64,000 nucleotides of DNA from Pegea sp. RAD2-039 (Eukaryota; Chordata; Thaliacea; Salpida; Salpidae). Both the position numbers and the translations under genes were made by a program. Positions 60,354-64,000 of this stretch are shown here, piece after piece. The stretch lies in assembly GCA_034620365.1 (NCBI GenBank), contig JAQGEQ010000078.1, forward strand, positions 306,289 to 370,288. The letters are read 5' to 3'. The notes beneath the pieces were generated by a model. The model was given only the letters and a program-made list of their open reading frames with translations. It was not told the DNA's origin and did not search any database. Numbering within the stretch: position 1 is the first letter of the stretch; every line of letters starts with the position of its first letter.

Positions 60354-60733
60354 GAATTTAAGTTTTACCTACTCTTACTCTCTTTGAAATTTTTAGTGTT
60401 CCTGTATTAGGCAACTATTTACTGAAAATAATAATTCTTCTAGATCAAAGATATTTTACTCAAAACCTTTAGTCTCATAGATTGATTTAAAATCACAAAG
60501 ATGACAAAGTATTAAAAAACTGTGTATTCTACATAGTACTAAAACTGATGATTCAAACTCAGAACTTTAACTATACTGCCAGTCGAACCAAAATCAACTA
60601 GTTTTTTGTTTCAAACTTTATTGTAGAAAACAATTTAAACAAATTTCAAAACATCAAAGTAAAAAATTAATTCTAAACGTCTTATAAAAACAGTAAAAAA
60701 GTAAATAAAATTTCAAACGTTGCTGAAATCGTC

Positions 60734-60847
60734 ATGTAAAAGAACTTTTAACTGGTTACGATGATTAGGAGAATCGCATTAAAACAAAATGTTAGCAAGC
60801 ATTAATCGAAATGGATTGGCTTCTGCATCTGGTAAGTTCTTTTACAT
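60734..60847. other. Hairpin 3' of the Myb-like gene (right)
   Basis: Mirror of 43751-43864 with the same 14-bp perfect stem. Confidence 0.6.
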
Positions 60848-60858
60848 CAAGTAACTCT

Positions 60859-63800
60859 CTACTTACGGTAGATAACACGTCTACAAATGAATTTGTTAGT
60901 AAAGTGAATAGAAATGCCTCTAATTAAATCAGTCACCTATAACGTCTACTAATAGCTTGAGCTGTTCGATCGGGAAAGAACTCCCTTTGAATTTCGCCCC
61001 AAGAACCGTTGCCATATTTTTTTACACCTTCTAATAATTTTTGGATATCGTTTTGATTCCATTTCTAAAAATGAATGTTATTGTTTTTCAACTGAAAGTT
61101 ACAATCAATTATCAAACATACAATTCCACTAGATATATTATGTTTCTTGTAAAACAGTTGCCGCACCACTGAAGGTTTACGTTCTACAAAATTCAAACAA
61201 TTAATCATCAGCAAATTTAATTTCCAAAAAATGATTGAAAATAAAACCTTTGTTGGAAGGCTGCCGCACTTTAATGTCTTTTAGAGGGGCAGGAATAGTA
61301 TCTTTGATTAAACTAGTTTTATTTGCTTGAAAAATTGTGTTTTTCATCTCCAAATAAACTGGTTTTTCTTTATTAATTGTTTTCTTCAAAATCTTCCTAT
61401 TTGAAGTTGATGAAGTAACCTTTAGTTTTATAGCTTTTGCCTTAGGTTTTAAACTGAAATTTGGTGTTTCAACATTTTGCTTCAAGACCTATTAAAACAA
61501 TTATATATATTCAATTATATTCTCATTTATATAAAAGTATTTCAATAACATATTTTTAATTTATGAAAACTCTTAAGAAAAAATGAGAAAATACTTCAGG
61601 AATTATTGGAATATTCATTTGTTTAAACTCTTCATATGATAAATGAGTCCTTTGAACACTGCCTCTTAAAGTTACTTCTTCATCACTTAGAAATTTGACC
61701 AAAGCTTATAATAAAATAAATATATTTTTATAAAAAATTTGCATAGGCCTTATAACAAACCTTTATCACATATAGATGAGTTTTCAAAAAACAATTTATA
61801 ACCAATTTTAAACTCAGGGTCCAGTATCTCTACATGCAACCCTCCTAAAAGGTCAATCCATTCTTTTAAGACATTCAGTTGCTGAAGAACTCTGTATCTG
61901 TAAAGAAAACGATGATGGTTACAATAATTCAGTTATTTATATATATAAAGTAATACAACATCTTTCATCAAAAAAATAATAAATATAGCAAAAAGGAGAA
62001 ATATAAAAAGGCAATATAATTTAATTAAGTATCAAACAAAAATCAAACAAAGTTTTAAGAAGGTTAGTTAAGAAGAATTACAAAAAAATATTGAATAAAT
62101 ATTTTTATGAAATCCTAAAACTATAAAAAAGCCTTATTGGTTTCAAGCTTTTAATAAAGAAACTCAAAGATGTTGACTTCCTAGAATGCTTAGAAAGCAT
62201 TATAAAATCCTATAGTCTTAGAATAAATCTTTCTATTGATTAAAAGGGCTATACTCAGCAGTGAAACTTTTTTGCCTATTGCTATTTGTGAAACTAAACT
62301 GATTCCGTCTTCACGAAACTTCCCAAAACAAAATCCTGGCTTAAACTTTATATTTTTAATATTAGAGCGATATTACATAGATCATTTACTAATCTAACGA
62401 CTGACTTTAAAAACAACAACTTTTATTTCTTTATACTTTATAAACTAATTTCATTTAAAATCCAATAGAAAGTATGTCTTCAATAACTTCAAAGATACTA
62501 CCTATGTGATTGAAAAAATTAAATGGTATTAGTAAGACTTGTTACTACCTTTTAGATACCAGGCAACGGCAACAGAACTATTTTCAAAAACAGTAATCAA
62601 AAATCAACCTAGATTTAATGATTTTATAACTTTTATGATAAAACATAAACATTTCTAGAGGCATTTGAGTCAAAGGCAATAAGAGGCAGTGAAAAAAAGA
62701 CAATCCTAAAAAGTAGATAAAGTTGCAATAAAGATTTTATATAAAATAAATTATTTGAAAATATTTAGAAAGAGCAAGAAAAGATTTGACTTTAGAATGA
62801 TCCTGGATTAGAATTTTCAGTTAGATTAATTGCTATACCTCCCACTAAGAGCACAAGAGTCCTTAAGACCATCAAATTTAAACAGCTTAAAAATTCCTTT
62901 CCAAGCACCAATTCCAATAATATTTAACCCAGCAACTAACTGATAATCCATTTCGTTAGTAAATCTATCCTGTAAGGTAAAATCATTAAGCCATTCATGC
63001 TCAAAACAACAATCAAACCATTATGGTAACACATTTAAAGCTTTAGAAAAATGGTTGACCGAATGAGTATCATTAGATTTACAAAGACAAATCACCTTAT
63101 ATGTGCAATAAGAACTATTTCATTATCTAAATTAACTATTTACCTTAAACAGACGAAAGTACTCACAAGTTGGGATAAACTTATCATCTGGTCGATTAGA
63201 GAGAAATTTTTTATAACCAGCAACTCCTAAATAGATAAAAAACAATTATACAAAATTGCCATCTACAGCAGAAGAATAATGAAACTTATTTACTTTGTTT
63301 GTAAATTGAGGATTCTAATTTGAACTGTTCAAACTTTTCGAGCAGGCTATCACTTAAGATTGACCACAGATTTGTTTTTTTATCAAATTTTACAAAACCT
63401 TTTTTGCACATATTACGAAATCTGTTCAAAATGACGAATAGTAATGGAACATTAGTTTAAATTTAAGAACATTTTAGAATATAGATAAAACAATGTATGG
63501 CTAGGTGATGCTCTTAAGATAAATATTCAGAACAAGGCTACATTAAATTTCACATTTAAATATTCATCAGATGAGCAAAGTAAGAATGTTTTTAATTTTT
63601 AGGAAGAAAAAGAATTCATTTATGGACTGCATCATGTAATAAATGGCTAAGTCCTTATTTGTAAATATTTTTATAAGAAATGGATTCACATCTAATCAAA
63701 ATACACTCCAGGAACAAAGGATAGTTGATCAAAATTTCTTTTCTTAAGATATTTTAGAAGTATTAAAAAATAGAATATGTCATAAAAATTAGAAGAAAAA

Positions 63801-64000
63801 TAGCAGAAATGGTTAAAGGAGAACTATTATAACTATAAGATTAATCTTATGATAAATGTTTTGATTTGATAAAAACTTATATAAAACATAAATGCAAGTA
63901 TTTAATTACTAATATTAAAAGTAAAAACATCTGACCTATCTTTCAAGTTTGTTGGTGTTTTATCTGCAAAAGGAAAAGTTGTAATTATCACTTTCCAATT
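60859..64000 (-). CDS. Three-Myb-repeat protein, right copy, cut by the window edge
   Basis: Inverted copy of 39894-43739. Exons 11 to 3 are present with the same splice signals (stop at 60859-60861; exon 8 at 61248-61488), plus the last 65 bases of exon 2; exon 1 lies outside. I saw no frameshift or stop, so the copy is probably functional if its first exons exist. One visible change is Lys to Asn in the basic stretch of exon 8 (TINKEK). The two copies face each other tail to tail with 17 kb of LINE and R debris between them. Confidence 0.85.

Larger units (their letters stand above)
54108..64000 (-). repeat. Giant inverted repeat, right arm
   Basis: Reverse complement of 40598-50490; still pairing at the last base of the window. 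Confidence 0.95.

Noticed and set aside
1..64000. CRISPR arrays, rRNA genes, integrated viral genomes
   Set aside because: No regularly spaced repeats, no rRNA-like conserved blocks, and the only reverse transcriptase found is of non-LTR type with no capsid, envelope or LTR.

Overview
This window is AT-rich nuclear DNA from an animal. The evidence is GT-AG introns of about 60 to 950 bp, a C-type-lectin/Ig-like/FN3-like receptor with a signal peptide and one membrane helix, a ubiquitin-specific protease, KH and Myb-like domains, and many pieces of a CR1/jockey-type LINE whose ORF1 carries a PHD-like finger. Stop usage fits the standard code. The lineage cannot be settled from sequence alone; a small-bodied invertebrate is a guess. 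Exons were assembled by hand from splice signals, phase and reading frame, and none has transcript support.

Layout. 1-9.4 kb: a direct duplication (1-1560 and 7438-9135, followed by B copies at about 6440 and 9160). The first unit carries a two-exon USP gene (2742-4312, minus) and a broken KH-domain gene (4800-5282, minus). 11-20.4 kb: decayed LINE copies around two tandem two-exon micro-genes for charged coiled-coil proteins of 65 and 55 aa (13112-13425 and 14810-15082, minus). An inverted repeat (15350-15740 and 19290-19680) extends the upstream region of the second micro-gene. 21.9-24.7 kb: a cluster of related exons on the minus strand, part intact and part frameshifted. 25.8-29.6 kb: a complete 13-exon receptor gene (plus, 677 aa). 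31.3-39.0 kb: LINE pieces, dispersed repeats R and S, and a near-complete LINE (34.85-38.99 kb) with three nonsense codons and YADN in place of YADD. 39.9-64 kb: an intact 11-exon gene for a protein with three Myb/SANT-like repeats (405 aa), then a very large inverted repeat.

The inverted repeat dominates the right third. Position x in 40598-50490 pairs with about 104598-x in 54108-64000, so each arm is at least 9.9 kb around a 3.6-kb loop, and the right arm runs off the window. The arms differ by scattered substitutions and single-base indels. The Myb-like gene is therefore present twice, tail to tail, the right copy cut by the window edge. The loop holds two complementary halves of what looks like one LINE insertion into repeat R, which gives a clue to how the inversion formed.

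No operon-like organisation, tRNA, rRNA or CRISPR array was seen. The genes do not form an obvious pathway. The most unusual items are the receptor with an ITAM-spaced tyrosine tail, the coiled-coil micro-gene pair, and the large palindrome carrying a Myb-like gene.
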